Source: Isoetes taiwanensis (Eukaryota; Streptophyta; Lycopodiopsida; Isoetales; Isoetaceae). Taken from it: a stretch of DNA of 64,000 nt. Below, in pieces: positions 1 through 11,951 of the stretch. The stretch is taken from contig JAJEKV010000081.1 of the NCBI GenBank assembly GCA_021234155.1, forward strand, positions 1,541,755-1,605,754. The letters run 5' to 3'. Below the pieces are notes generated by a model, which saw only the letters and a program-made list of their open reading frames with translations, ran no database searches and was not told the DNA's origin. Numbering within the stretch: position 1 is the stretch's first letter; every line of letters starts with the position of its first letter. A program made the translations under genes and the position numbers.

Positions 1-900
1 CCAGTATCAGCCATTCATCGTAGTAAATTTCTTATCCATTATATGCTTCTCGCCAAAGTTTAGTTTCTCTGGGAAATAGCTGTGGACAAAAAACGATCTG
101 CACTTCAGGGCTATGATGCACGATAATGCGACATTTAGCCAGGGTCTCATTTCCTTCCTTAATTTTTTTTGTTTTTGCTTATATCTAATGCAGATCGTCT
201 AAACATGGACGACATATGATCTGGTCCGTTCTTTTCAAGCTTCTCTTCATTTTCTTTGCATTGTGGAACATCTTTCAAAACTGGCAGAGCCATGGCCATA
301 TTTTTTTTTTGGAAAAAAAGTTGTTGTGTTCAGTTGTGCCGCCATCGCCAGTTGTGCCGACATACTCTATATATCTGGCTTTCTTGCATTGCCTTCTGTG
401 GATCTGCTTCTATTCTTGCTGCAACAATTAGATTCAATTTCATGGCATCCTTTTGTAATTCGGTTGAAGCTATTGATTCATCATTTTGCCTTTGGTTACA
501 GAGTGGCATCCATTTCGATCATCTCCTTCAACTTTGATGCAGGAATGTTGGTGGTTCGGAAAGGGGCTGCAGACGCCAAAGATGGGCCTTTTGTGCCACT
601 GCCATACTTGGTAAGACTCCACTTCTTTTTAATCCTCGTAGTAATCGCTCTTTTCTTCTCTCTCTCTTTGTACTTGGGTCCCATAGGCCAGTTGGTCTCG
701 TGGAGATAAAATCATATTCTATTCTATTCTATTCTTTGCTTCTGTATGTGATTTACAGAGATATCCATGCGCATAGAGTAACGAAAATATTGCTAAAAGA
801 AAAATGAGTTAAACGAGCTTGAATGATCTTGCTAACAGAGATTTGTGCATGCTTTCCAGGAGCATTCAGTGAGAAGGATGGCCTTTTAGAAAAGAATTTG
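1..900. other. Unassigned AT-rich sequence
   Basis: I see no recognisable gene here. A 148-codon open frame at 263-709 on the + strand is hydrophobic at both ends and matches no family I know; it probably arises by chance in T-rich DNA. A short pentanucleotide run (TTCTA repeated about four times) lies near 716-736. Confidence 0.4.
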
Positions 901-904
901 ATGG

Positions 905-1424
905 AAGCTAAACTGGATAGAGAACCATGTCATTCAGAAATGCATTGAATACGTGCCTCCAAACGGGGTTCAACTTATAATATCTGCGTTCTATGGCCAA
1001 GTTATTAGCCTTTCTACCCATCCATATGGCTGTTGAGTTATTCGAGTGATCCAGGTATGTGACAATTTGATCTCTTTCTTTCGATGCAAGGATACAGTCT
1101 CATATTTTCTGGTTCAGAGTCCTAGAGCATCACACAGGTGAACAAAAGCAGCCTGGGATAATGGAGGAGTTTTTGCAAGCTACATTTCCTTTTCCTTAAG
1201 GCCAATATGGAAATTATGTTATCCAGGTTGGATAGTTTTATCCTTTTTTTGCACGAGTGGTAATGTGTGCAGTTCCTTGCTCATGGCCAATGTTTTGCAG
1301 CATGCATAGACTATGGCAAACCTTATGAAAGAAGTGAAATTCTTACCAAGCTTGCTGGACAAATTGTACAAATGAGCCAGCTCAAGTTTGCATCAGATGT
1401 TGTAGAGAAATGCCTTGATGTGAG
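905..1424 (+). pseudogene. Pumilio (PUF-repeat) RNA-binding protein fragment, decayed
   Basis: Three exon-like blocks encode consecutive PUF repeats of a plant APUM1/2-type Pumilio protein, which binds 3' UTRs of mRNAs in the cytoplasm. Block 1 (about 911-1054) reads [13 protein letters not shown], then [15 protein letters not shown]. Block 2 (1118-1226) reads VLEHHTG, GIMEEFL and GQYGNYVIQ. Block 3 (1301-1424) reads [20 protein letters not shown] and [11 protein letters not shown]. Introns are still visible between blocks: CAG/GTATGT after 1054, TTCAG before 1118, TTTGCAG before 1301. Stops interrupt it: TGA replaces the Arg codon of the HPYGCR motif, and TAA lies in block 2. Only about three of the eight repeats remain and no N-terminal region is present. 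Retained introns point to DNA-level duplication rather than a retrocopy. Confidence 0.8.
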
Positions 1425-2130
1425 TAGAGGACTCCAATATGCATCTGTTGCATTTGCACAAAAAACGCAAGGAAAAATGCTTCTTGGTGATTGCTATATT
1501 ACGCTGGGAAAGCAAAAGCATGTAGTTGCTGCTTACTATGAGGCACTAGATATCCATAAGAAAGCATTGGGAGATTTATATTCAGAAGTTAACTTTCTTA
1601 CTCCATTGATTTTCTGATGACTTTTAATCTCTCTGCTCATGGACATAATTACAATTGAATGACTATTCTGCTTAAAGACATAACAAAACCAAAAATCTCT
1701 ATTTATCTCAATAATTATCAAAATAGCCATTAATAATGTCTAAAGCTTTAGACAGGAATAGCCATCATGTATTATGATGACTCGATGATTTGGTGAAGGA
1801 ATCCAGTAGATCTGTCTATCAAGTTCTGTTTCGACCATTTAAGCACTAGTTCGTCAGGTTCTAAACATAAGTTGCGGAGCACTTGACACTTGCATCCATC
1901 TGTTGCATGTATGTTTGTAAGTCTGGGAGCACTCGTAAGAATGGGCAAGAAAAGAGAAGCAAAGGCCTGCTGTCAGAGGTCACACAGTTAATGACATTAT
2001 TAAAGAATTAAGTGAAGTTGCATTTGTGTATGATGGTATGCATGAGCAAGCAATAGGCTTATTAGAAAATTCAGAATCCCGTTATTCGAAACATAGCTTC
2101 GTTCCTTCTACTCATGTTTTACTTTCAATT
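1425..2130 (+). pseudogene. TPR-protein fragments fused in frame to the Pumilio remnant
   Basis: Directly after the PUF sequence EKCLD the same frame continues into a different protein with TPR character: [20 protein letters not shown], then [16 protein letters not shown] (to about 1590). A second block at about 1990-2100 reads DIIKELSEVAFVYDGMHEQA and IGLLENSESRY. The helix spacing and the HKKALGD phrase resemble kinesin-light-chain-related TPR proteins of plants, but the similarity is short, so the family is tentative. Downstream exons are missing and the frame ends at 1617. The junction falls at a GTGAGT sequence that could be the old Pumilio splice donor, so two unrelated genes appear to have been joined by deletion or transposon capture. 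Confidence 0.45.
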
Positions 2131-2935
2131 TCTGTAAGCATACTGCTCCTTTTCTTGCAGATTTTTGTGCAATGTCTTAATGGTTGCAAATTTTATCTTT
2201 GCAGGATTTGCAGCAATGTCTTATGAATTCTAAAATTCATAAGTTCAGAAAAAGTTTTTGGGAGTTGTAAAGGTCATTTTTGGGACCATGCCTGTGATTG
2301 GATGTTTGGTGCTGTGTATTTATTTGTTGAATTATAGGTAAGTAGCTTAAACCATGTAAATCATGGTTTTCTATATATAATCATCAATTTTGTATCATGT
2401 ATTGTAGCCATAAACTGGTGGATCCGATTCACATAATCTTACATTTGCAAAGTTTGCACCTATATAAATTTTTTAACTTTCTCAGATATTTTTTTGCCAT
2501 TGATTGGATACGGGATTTAGGGTTCCTATAATAATGCTCTATTATTCTATAACATTTTGCCTTATTATATTCTAAACTCTTACCCCAGCTTGCTTTGTAT
2601 CCTTTTGGTACATGATCTTATAGGCATGTTTGGCTCTAGTAAATGGTTTCTCTTGCGATTTCCAACCAACTCCCAAGTAATTCCTGCGATCAGCTGAATT
2701 CATGTTTTATACAAGCAAAGTTAAGTTGAACCATTTACGTGGCAGTAAAACCATTCAGGAATCTTGAATGTAAGAGATGAGTTTAACCCCTATTACAAGC
2801 TGCCTTTGTTCTTGCTCTGCCCACAGTTTATAAACCATTATACCTCCTCCAACTTTTATTGAATAATATACCAATCCTCAAAAGAATTTCTCGCTACTTT
2901 TTTCAAGATTGGAATAATAGACATATTGTTGCTTT

Positions 2936-3124
2936 GACTAATTCTTTAATAAATATTTGCAATTTGTTTCTATTTGAATTGAGGATTCTGTTAAACCTCA
3001 CTTTTCATATGAGCATCCCTTTGGATTGACTAATTCTTTAATAAATATGTTGCAATTTGTTTCTATAATGAATTGAGGATCTCCTTCCTTGTAGCTAAAG
3101 ATTGAATCATTCATATGAGCATCG
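2936..3124. repeat. Tandem duplication, period about 91 bp
   Basis: The string GACTAATTCTTTAATAAATA followed by TTGCAATTTGTTTCTAT and AATTGAGGAT occurs near 2938 and again near 3027. Both copies also carry CATATGAGCATC further on. The copies differ by several substitutions and indels. Confidence 0.7.
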
Positions 3125-3254
3125 AAAAGGGATTGACATACATGGCGACAAAGTCTAGCCAATATGAGCAGAAGAGAGTTGTCCCTTTATATTCATTATT
3201 TTCATTGTTTAGCAGTAGGAACGAATTATTTCAAGAAGATTCAACGAATTGAAA

Positions 3255-3338
3255 GGGTTGCCTAGAGAGGCACAACTAGATACACCGCAGTCGCTAACAC
3301 ACGGTTGCCTAGAGGGCACAACCAGATACACCTTAGTT
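3255..3338. repeat. Short direct repeat, period about 49 bp
   Basis: GGTTGCCTAGAG, then GGCACAAC, then AGATACACC, appears at about 3257 and again at about 3304, with small differences. No function is suggested. Confidence 0.65.
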
Positions 3339-4304
3339 GCTTTTGCTAAAAGCACCTTAAAAAGATGCTAATATTTTATTTTAGCATTAAAGAAATGGGT
3401 GGAGTAGAAAATGTTGCTGATAAGAGAAGTTTTTCCAAGATCTTTTCCAGCAAGAGTAAATGCAGTGGGCTTACACTTGATATGTAGTACGAATGAGCCT
3501 TATTTCATTAAATAATTGGAAATTCATCTTCAAAAGATATAGAAATACTTGCCTAACAAGTTCATTCTATTTGAGAACAAGCTTTAACGTTCATACTTGG
3601 GGTAGTTGTTACTGCTTCATAATTTGGCACATGACCGTTATATTCTCATTCACATCCTCTGGTTAACAATAATTTATATCATTCGTTTGGTATATGGGGT
3701 GACCCTTTTACTATATAGAACTATGTATGAGATAAATGAGAAACATGTAGTTACCAAGCGTGCTTAATCCTAATTCTGATTCTATATTGTAAGTATTTTT
3801 GCCGTGGATATGCGTTCTGCCATCATATGTACTAATCTAGAGGACAACTTGGATATAACAAGGCTCAACCATAGGTAACAAAGTGAGATGCATCCAGAAT
3901 GAATGAGGGAGACGAAAAGGAAAACTTAGCCTAGACTATTGTCTTTTAGGACTATGCAAAAGAGATATATAAGTATTAGTCTTTGCTATGCAAAGCCTTT
4001 ATTAACATCACATTCCATGGAAGGAGGAAAGGGAGTGTCTCATTCAATCACAATAGACCAAGAAATATTGTTTCCTCATATGGAATACAAAAGAAGTATA
4101 AATCCTTCAACTAGAATAACCTACTACAAATGTGAATAACACAAGAGCACTTTGCCAATTACCACGCTCTAATGACACCAAATCTAACTACCGTTAATCT
4201 TGAAACCAAAGCTAAATCTCGAATATGTAAGAAGATTAACTTTGTCAAAGCCTTCTACATCAAGACTGATTAAAAACCTAACATCTTTGACCCGTTGTAT
4301 TTTC

Positions 4305-4427
4305 AAGCAGGAAATAATTGCAGAGATTAACAAGACAATTGGCACATCTGGAATTGTTAGCAAGGAATGCAACAATATGCTTAGCGAATATGGGGAGCTA
4401 CTCATTGATCTTCCTGGAGCGGTGTGA
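4305..4427 (+). pseudogene. Plant aspartic protease (phytepsin type) saposin-like insert exon, isolated
   Basis: The + frame reads QEIIAEINKTIGTSGIVSKE followed by CNNMLSEYGELLIDL. This matches the start of the saposin-like plant-specific insert of vacuolar aspartic proteases: an Ile-Asn-x-x-Ile-Gly-x-x-Gly-Ile-Val-Ser-x-Glu-Cys core, then a Tyr-Gly-x-x-x-x-Asp-Leu helix. Only this one exon is present. The catalytic Asp-Thr-Gly motifs and the rest of the insert are not found nearby, so it is a captured or relict fragment. The segment just upstream (4200-4300) is in frame but not recognisable as this family. Confidence 0.6.
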
Positions 4428-7105
4428 ATCCATAGATATGAAACTTCGAATAACCACTATTTGCTTGTAAGTTACATATCTTTGCTAACAATGGATCGTG
4501 CGGGGAATATGCCTCGTTCTAGGATTGAATCATCACATGCACCTTTATGAAGAAAGGTTCAGTTCAGATTTTTCTTACTTGTGTGTAAATTTGGATTATG
4601 TTTTGAATGGGCACAAAACCGATTCTTGCGAAGAACACCACCAAAGGATCTATCCCGGCAAATCTCACGATGGGAATGAAGGCTTTCATGCTTTAGGGTG
4701 CTTGTTATGTACATTGTGCTCTAACATCTTTTATTGCGCTTATGGGGTCAACTTTCTAGTCTAGATGGCCCATCTCGTTGTTGATCGCAATGATGTTCCT
4801 CATATCTTAGAAGGTTGCATTTAGCATTGCCGAACCAACCGCTTGAGCTTACTCCAAATCGTATTTCCACCTTCAAAATATGTTGTCCGATTTTTGTGCT
4901 TATTGCTGCAATATATCCCGCAAAATTACTCGGGGAGGACAAACCCAATGTATCGCTGGACCACCTCTCCAATCGCCCCTTGTGCTATGCTTTTGCCTCT
5001 AAAGCATCGAGCACTAATCAAAGACATTTCGCATTTTCGTTTAATCTTTCACAGACCTAGGCGAAAGCAAATGGCCATGCCCTCAGGCTTTTTCCTTCAA
5101 TGGCCATGTCCTGCTTCCATTTCTTTTTGTAAACTGCATCAAGCATGCTGGAATCATCTGCATATTTCATTACAAATTATGGGCATGTGCTCAAATGTTG
5201 GACTGTAAGTCATTAATCTTGCCTGGGAAGCCTTTTTAGATTAGTTGTGGTTTAGATCAGCATCCACAAGGCTGGCATATACCTATGAAGGCAATCTATG
5301 GAAGACAATCTATGTTGCCCCCTCATCCCGTTACCCTTTACTCACAGGAATGGCATGGGGATGGTTCTGCAGCTTTAATGCGAAAGGCTTTTAGCTACTT
5401 AATGATTTCTGGCAATCTCTTAACTTTGTGATGTCAATCATACGAGAGCCATGGGAAAGCCAAGTTTGGTACCATTTTACATTTCGCCTGCATGCATAGT
5501 TTGTCTACCCTTTCTTGAAAAATCATTTTCCTTATGTCAGTTGCTGCCCTTGCTATTTGCCCTACTCGTGGAGGTCTATATATCTGAGGTAAGATTTTTT
5601 CTTTAACATCACAAAGGCCATGGCCAGTGGCATGATCTCTGTAGCCTAAACCTGATTATGCCCAAAGCACATACTCTCAAACCTTGGTATCTGGACCATG
5701 GAAAGAAACTGAAAAGTTTGCATCTAATCTTGCGGTTAAGCTTCCTAAATGCAGAAAGCATATATGAATCACTAGAAAGCCTTAATCTTGCAATTTTCTA
5801 TGTCTTTACATGAAGCACCTCTGTTTTTTGTAGTCAATTCTTTCAGTTTACTTTTCTCTGGTGCACTGCTAACATTGAGCTCTTGCATTTTGTTTCCAGT
5901 GAATATTTGGTGGAGGAGCAATACTTGCATCTGGCATTCTGCTCCAACATTGACCTGGCATTTAATTGTAGGTGCTTCTTTTTTTCTCGTCATCTATAAG
6001 TTCATGTCATTTTCTAAGCTTACGTCATGTTCACATATACTTTAATCAGTCCTCTGAAGATTATGCACACGTACCCAAGAGCCCTTTAGATCTTTGTCAC
6101 AGTTACACTCGCCTTGGGCCAGGTATGCATTGATTATCTTTATTATGTTCATAAAGGATGTCAATAACTTAGTTTGCTGCATGACATGACCATCTTAGAG
6201 TTCATCTCCTTCAGAAGAGGGGGGAATGGCCTTAAGCTAAAGCTTGTTTGCACTCACACTACTTTGAAAAACGAAGTTGCATTGCTCTATAATTATTTCA
6301 AAGCACAGTAAACTTTAGGTTAGGTTATTGTAATTTCAACCAAGAGCAAATCTGTTCCCTGCCTTACTATATTAAAAACACAGAGGGAGGCCAAACAATG
6401 CTTTCCTTCACTAACATCCCTCATTTGGTTGGAAGCCAAAATCAGCAAATCCTCCAAAAGAAGTTCTATGGATCAACCAATTGAGGTTGTTTTGCATTAT
6501 AGGTGCAATTCAAAGGACCTATTTTAAGCATGGAGGATGTAGCTTAGTAAAGGCTATGCTTCATTGGCCATGCTAGAAAAAATTTGAATTTCCAGTTCTT
6601 GCGAAGATACATTTCTTTGCTAGTTTGGTTAAACCAGCTGCCTTATATGGGGAATTACTTGACAGCGAAAGAATGGCCAAAGTTTGTGTCTAAAGAATGG
6701 ACACAAACAGAGGGGCTTCACAAACATTTTTTGGCAAAGATGATCATGAGCAAGGCGTCGGTAGATGAATTTGAAACTTCTCCCTTGCACTAGACATGAC
6801 ATTTCAAATAATAGTACTCGTTCATAAAATGGATCAGGCCAGTATATGCCATTTGAACGCTTTGTGGTTTTGTTTCAGGTTACTTTTAACTGCAGTCCTT
6901 TCCCACCTATGTTAGATCAACTACCCCAACGTTTGTTTATTCGACAGACATATTAACATCCATCCCACACTTAGACACAAAAGATTATTTTGCTCTCTTA
7001 ATGCAAATCAATTTGAGCCGAATTCATGCTTGTTGCCCTAATTCCTATCATTTCTGGACTTACTATGTATAAAGCCATGTTTCATGTCAAATTTTATAAA
7101 TACTA
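4428..7105. other. Intergenic, no gene recognised
   Basis: No known family is recognisable on either strand. A splice-like block at about 5900-5966 (TTCCAG before, GTAGGT after) and another at about 6050-6121 (reading SSEDYAHVPKSPLDLCHSYT) look like exons of an unidentified gene fragment, but I cannot assign them. Confidence 0.3.
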
Positions 7106-7135
7106 CTAGTAAACGTGTGCCCGGCGTTGCCGGGC
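7106..7135 (-). other. Helitron 3' terminus (left, minus strand)
   Basis: Perfect 7-bp GC hairpin with a 3-nt loop at 7119-7135, nine-base spacer, then CTAG at 7106-7109 read on the minus strand. A degenerate second copy of the same terminus lies inside at about 7284-7347 (CCCGGTGTTGTCGGGC and CTAGTAAATATGTGCC on the + strand). Confidence 0.75.
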
Positions 7136-7615
7136 TAATGTCCCGCCTTGTGTTTTTACTCGGCCTTTGACGTCCATATGTCCAACTTTGAGGTGGGTTA
7201 TTTTCCATAACCCACTTGAGGGGGAGATTAACCTCCCCTTCTCGGCCACCTGCTAAGATTTTATGATGAATGAATTTAATGATCTACCCGGTGTTGTCGG
7301 GCTAATGTCTTAGGCACGTGCTTTTCCTTGGCCTTTAACACCCTAGTAAATATGTGCCTGAAACGTCTATATGTGAAATTTTGACGTTATTTTCTTTTGT
7401 AAAAAAATTGCTATTTGAAATAGTAGAATGCCAGTAGCATTTGCTTTCATGGATTTCAATAGAGAAAACATTAAGAAAGGCAAAAAAACTGGAAAGACAA
7501 ATCCAAAATTGATGTTGAAAATGTCACTCTTAGAAGTAGTTAAGTACATCAATAAGAAATAAGTACAAAAATATATAAAACACAAAATATTGTCTTGGCT
7601 CATTGATGTTTTAGT

Positions 7616-8313
7616 TCACGATGGAACTCTAAATATACATCTCCACATGGCGCACATCACCAAAGGCTTAATGTTGTACTTCGTTGGATGCTCCCGTGAT
7701 ATCTTCACTTCTCCGACAGATAACATCTTAGCCGGGGTAAAAGTAAAACGTACAGGCGAGTCATTGATTCGAACTGCCCACGATGTCTCACGACTATCAA
7801 GCACATGAGACAACTCATCCCGAAGGTAGGCTCGTATAATGGAATCAGATACTGCATCAGGAAGAAATGATTTGTAGACCCTAAAAAGTGTTCCATTACA
7901 TATTCCAATGCAAGTGAGTTCTTTTGCCACCAAAACACCAATTCGCCAGTGCATGGTGTCGTTTCTCATCTGATAAGAAAAAAATAAACAATCGAAGGTT
8001 AGCCAAAGCACTACGTTACCCAATGAATAGATACATGTACTCTAGTCTCCACCTACCTCTCTCCACGAAGACATCCGCGTAAAACAACGTTCCCTCGGAT
8101 AAACTTGAGCAAACAGAAGTCATCAATTAGTTGGATAAAGCGCTCCAACTTGATAACCTCGTCGATTACTAAATATTTCTTTGAGCTTTGCAATGAGCTC
8201 CTCAATTTCCACGCCGCTACCCCATGTACATGAGCATGGTATTTTCGTTCACCATACCATGATCCAAGAGCGCCTGACATAAGTAACACGGGAGATGTGG
8301 TAACTCCTGTCAC
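7616..8313 (-). repeat. Left arm of the inverted repeat inside the Helitron, with degenerate coding sequence
   Basis: Minus-strand frames at 7616-8023 and 8053-8313 read like broken exons of one protein: GALGSWYGERKYHAHVHG, VIKLERFIQLIDDFCLL, then MHWRIGVLVAKELTCIGICN. I do not recognise the family. The same sequence occurs inverted at 11395-11770 (RALGSWYDWERKYHIGIAS, VVKLEHFIQLIDICSNL). The product may be an accessory Helitron protein, but that is inference. Confidence 0.55.
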
Positions 8314-8533
8314 CCTCTAGGCAAGACTTGACATAGTGACCAAGACATACCACCAAAATACGCACCATCTACATGGATGAAGATGTAAGTAAGTAAGATA
8401 AAAATAAAAGGAAGAAAGAAAAAGCAGAAAATATCAATGAGAACAAAGAGAAATTAGAAGTTGTAATTTTAAGGACTAGAGGAGTTCTTTGTATACTGAT
8501 ATTTGTTGTATATCGTGATCATTTCGGCATCTG

Positions 8534-9475
8534 TCATCTCCATCCTTCGATAGAATGAGTACCTTTATCCTTGGATTCCTTGAGCTCTCGAGAGTGCCAC
8601 GTGAGTTGTCCGTGATCAATCTTTGGATTTGGCAAATACAAACCCACCATTTTCATTGTTTGGCCTTGGGACTTGTTGATTGTCATACCAAAAGTCGGAC
8701 GCAATGGAAATTGTATATTGAAATGGGAGTTCTCGTTATTGGGCACCAAAGGTACTCTAAATATGAACATTCTACTTCCAATATTTCTTCCAGTGACAAT
8801 CTCGGCATCTATAGCGCGTCTTCCCAATGAACGTATAATGAGGCGAGTACCTCCCTTACGTGTAGAAACATACCTCAATAACATGACAATCATGCCAACC
8901 TTCAAAGTTAATTGATGAGGAGGCATCCCACTCGGAGTTTGTGCATTCAAAAATTCGATAGGATAGACCCCTGCGTCATTCTCATTAACAGCTCGATCAG
9001 CACTGTAATAATCAATAGGTGCAGCAGGCAACCACTCTGTCATCCTCTTGTTTACTTCATCTACATCATCATTCAGTGGCGTAAGTATACCCCTTTGCAC
9101 CCAATAGGACACACTTCCATAATTCGTTGAAACATCAGGGAATGTCACGGCTAGCAAGTCATTTAAGTCTTGTGACTTCACACAAATCTCTTCTAGAAGG
9201 CGTATCACGTCCGATCCAATATTGGGAAACGTGGTCTCAAGTCCATCTCCAACTCGTAAAAGATACTCTGCAAATGCCTTTTGCTCTTCCGCGTCTCTTC
9301 CCACACTGTTCATTACTCGCATATTTACATTCAGCTTATGTTCCTCGACATGATCCCATATATAAGAGCATTTCAAGGAAGCATGCACAATTTGGGGGCG
9401 ATTTCCTCGTGGAACCACAGGTGGAAGCTGGCGAAAATCTCCTCCCAAAACAACAATGGAATTACAGCATAACAA
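8534..9475 (-). pseudogene. Helitron PIF1-like helicase, C-terminal part
   Basis: This 313-codon minus-strand frame encodes the C-terminal part of a superfamily 1B PIF1-type DNA helicase as found in plant Helitrons, where it unwinds DNA during rolling-circle transposition. Near residues 8-20 is VVLGGDFRQLPPV (helicase motif III). Near 197-210 is the LKVGMIVMLLRYV strand and near 270-280 GMTINKSQGQT (motif V/VI region). Walker A and B motifs and the Rep nuclease expected upstream are absent, so the protein is 5'-truncated and could not hydrolyse ATP. The long uninterrupted frame indicates fairly recent decay. It lies in the same orientation as the Helitron 3' end at 7106. Confidence 0.85.
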
Positions 9476-11394
9476 TTTAAATTGCTTGCCATAGTGGCTT
9501 GAGAATGAATCGGTGGTGCATTACAAGGTTAATATATTGTCATTATTCACAGATTGTTTTGAACAAATATGAATTCATCCGTCTTCATTTTTTTTTCCTT
9601 GCAATGGTAATGTGCTTTGATGTTTCTTTTGCTTAGATGGCCATGGCAATTGTCATGGAAGCTAGGGCTATTTTCCTATAATTCCAACATTCATTTTTTT
9701 GTTATAGATTGATCTTATAGTCTTGGTTGCATGTCATTACTGCTATGGCATGCCCAGACAAGCTTATACCATTCAGTATCTTTTCTGTTCACATGTATCA
9801 TAAGTTCTACTTCTACAGACATGCAACAATATTGTCACTATGGCAATTGAATTAATGAATTCAATATGATTGCTGTCGTTTACAAGGATTATCCACCAAT
9901 AAGAAGCAAGGGATTTCCCTTTAGGATTCGATAATAATAAACCACCAATAAAGGATACAGCAACGTCATGACCAACTTATCTAAAGAAGCAACAAAATTT
10001 CACAACTATGCTAAATAAAATGTGTATTTCAATTTAACAACCAGAAAATGCTAAAGCAAATGAAATACAAAAATAAGAAACCCTGCTTCTTCAAATAGAA
10101 TACAAAGAAAAATTTTAGCCTCGAATCGTAGTCTAATGGCGACCCTAAACTTGTAGCACATAAAAAGAATGCATCAGGTTGAAGCAAAGTATGGCAACTA
10201 AGCTCTACGAAAACAAGGTGCTATTGTCTAATTGTGCTTCTGTGTTCTTGTGCATTTGCCTTGGCTTCAGCAAGAGAAGGCGTCTTATGCAATAACTAAT
10301 AACTATTGGTTTCATAACTGTGACTACATTCTATTAGATAGAATTGGAGCATACAATATGGACATTTGGATCGTGTTGTCGAATCCTCCGATATGTTGGG
10401 CCACAAAATGCCAAAGTTTTGGTCTGTAAGACCCTGTGTTCTAACATTCAGACGTAGCATAAAATACCTTTGTCCATGAAGGACCAACTACTTTTGCCTT
10501 TAACAAAGGCATGTTATGCAATTTAACTAATGCTCATTTGTATAGAAATGTAGCTATAGGTCATGCTCAATTGGTATTCCACATGGACTACAACATGGCA
10601 ATATAAAAATGACATTTGATACACATTCCATGGAAGGGCGAAGGACAAGTCCCATTCAATCGCAATAGACATCTCTGTACAAACAATGTCATCTGTCTAT
10701 GTCTAGGCTTGGTTTCTAATTTTTGACGAACATATGTATGAAAATGAAGTAAGGCACGCCATGCAAAACCAAGAAATATTGCTTCCTTAGATCAAGTCAA
10801 CACCAAGCACGAAGTTGATCTTCGAGTACGAACTTTGCTACAAAAATAACTTTTTACTCATATTTTCAAATGCAATCCAAAACTAAAGAATATCATATAG
10901 ATAAAGAATGCATAGAGAAAAAATAGACCCACTAAGACAACTAATCACAATCCTTTTATTTTAATATTATAAAAGATCGATTCCTCCATAAATAACCATA
11001 TTTTCATACATATAAAATATAAAATTCATCACATATTATACTCATAATTGCTAAAGCTCAATGCTTGAAAATATATTTTTATCTTGTTTTACATGTGCAG
11101 TCCAAACCAACTATCAAGCCTTAACCAATTTGACCTTGCTAAAGCCTTCTGGTGTGCCTTTTGCTAGTTTTTTTTGCCAAGGAAAAACTATCTACTCTTA
11201 GCTCAAAGATTGCGTGCATTATACATTATTACCATTACTCAAGATTTTGTATCTACAGTATCTCATATATGTAGCTCTTCAACTTGCTTTCGCACATACT
11301 TTTTTTTTTGTTTTACTTACTTCTTCATCCATGTAGATGATGCGTATTTTGATTTCGTGGTATGTCTTTGGTCACGTTGCCAAATGCCTGAAGG
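9476..11394. other. AT-rich Helitron interior or flanking DNA, no gene
   Basis: I recognise no coding sequence. The segment near 10622-10680 repeats 4010-4072, and 11101-11150 resembles 4175-4258 (both include TTTG then AAAGCCTTCT), which suggests two copies of a dispersed non-coding repeat. Confidence 0.35.
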
Positions 11395-11770
11395 GTGAAA
11401 AGTTATCACGTCTCCAATGTTACTTTTGTCATACGCGCTCTTGGGTCATGGTATGATTGGGAACGAAAATACCACATTGGGATAGCAAGCATAGAAATTG
11501 AGGAGCTCATTGCAACGGTCAAAGAAATATTTTGCACCAACGAGGTTGTCAAGTTGGAGCACTTCATCCAACTAATTGATATTTGCTCAAATCTATCCAA
11601 GGGAACGTTGTTTACATGGATGTGCTTTGAGAGAGATAGGTGGAAGATAGAGTACATGTACCTACCTATTGGGTAATGTAGTGCATTGACTAACCTCCAA
11701 TTGTCTGTCTTTTTTATCAGATGAGAAACAACACCTTGCGCTGACAAATTGGTATTTTAGTAGGAAAAAA
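11395..11770 (+). repeat. Right arm of the inverted repeat inside the Helitron
   Basis: The plus strand here is a diverged, internally shortened copy of 7930-8300 on the minus strand. Shared peptides include ALGSWY-ERKYH, VKLE-FIQLID and FERDRW; shared DNA includes ATCAGATGAGAAAC and TGGAATATGTAATGGA. No complete frame remains. Confidence 0.6.
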
Positions 11771-11921
11771 AACTCACCTGTATTGGAATATGTAATGGAT
11801 ATATAACAAAAATAATCACAAAAGCAAGTAATGTTCATTCTTGCCAATACCAACATGTGATGTTGTCGAAGTTGCACATATGAACATTAAAGGCCGAGTA
11901 AAAACACATGCCAAGACATTA

Positions 11922-11951
11922 GCCCGGCAACGCCGGACACACGTTTACTAG
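11922..11951 (+). other. Helitron 3' terminus (right, plus strand)
   Basis: AGCCCGGCAACGCCGGACAC carries the hairpin with one mismatched pair, followed nine bases later by CTAG at 11948-11951 and host T at 11952. It is the mirror image of the terminus at 7106-7135. Confidence 0.7.

Larger units (their letters stand above)
2131..4299. other. Intergenic, AT-rich, no gene recognised
   Basis: No coding family is recognisable. The stretch contains two local duplications listed separately. A segment at about 4010-4072 (beginning CACATTCCATGGAAGG) recurs in altered form at about 10622-10680 in the same orientation, so it belongs to a dispersed repeat. Confidence 0.4.
7106..11951 (-). mobile_element. 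Helitron remnant bounded by two outward-facing Helitron 3' ends
   Basis: At 7106-7135 the minus strand ends with the hairpin GCCCGGC-AAC-GCCGGGC, nine bases, then CTAG followed by host T, a classical Helitron 3' terminus. At 11922-11951 the plus strand ends with almost the same terminus (hairpin arm mutated at one base) and again CTAG then T. The region includes a PIF1-type helicase on the minus strand, in line with the left terminus. The outermost 1.2 kb on the left (about 7106-8313) has a shortened, diverged, inverted copy on the right (11395-11951). I see no HUH Rep nuclease domain and no clear 5' TC end. It may be two Helitrons arranged head to head or one element with an inverted duplication of its 3' part. 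Confidence 0.65.

Noticed and set aside
263-709. 148-codon hydrophobic frame that could be a membrane protein
   Set aside because: It has T-rich composition bias, no family match, and lies beside decayed gene fragments.
4498-5208. Overlapping short frames on both strands
   Set aside because: They share no motifs with known proteins and have no splice continuity.
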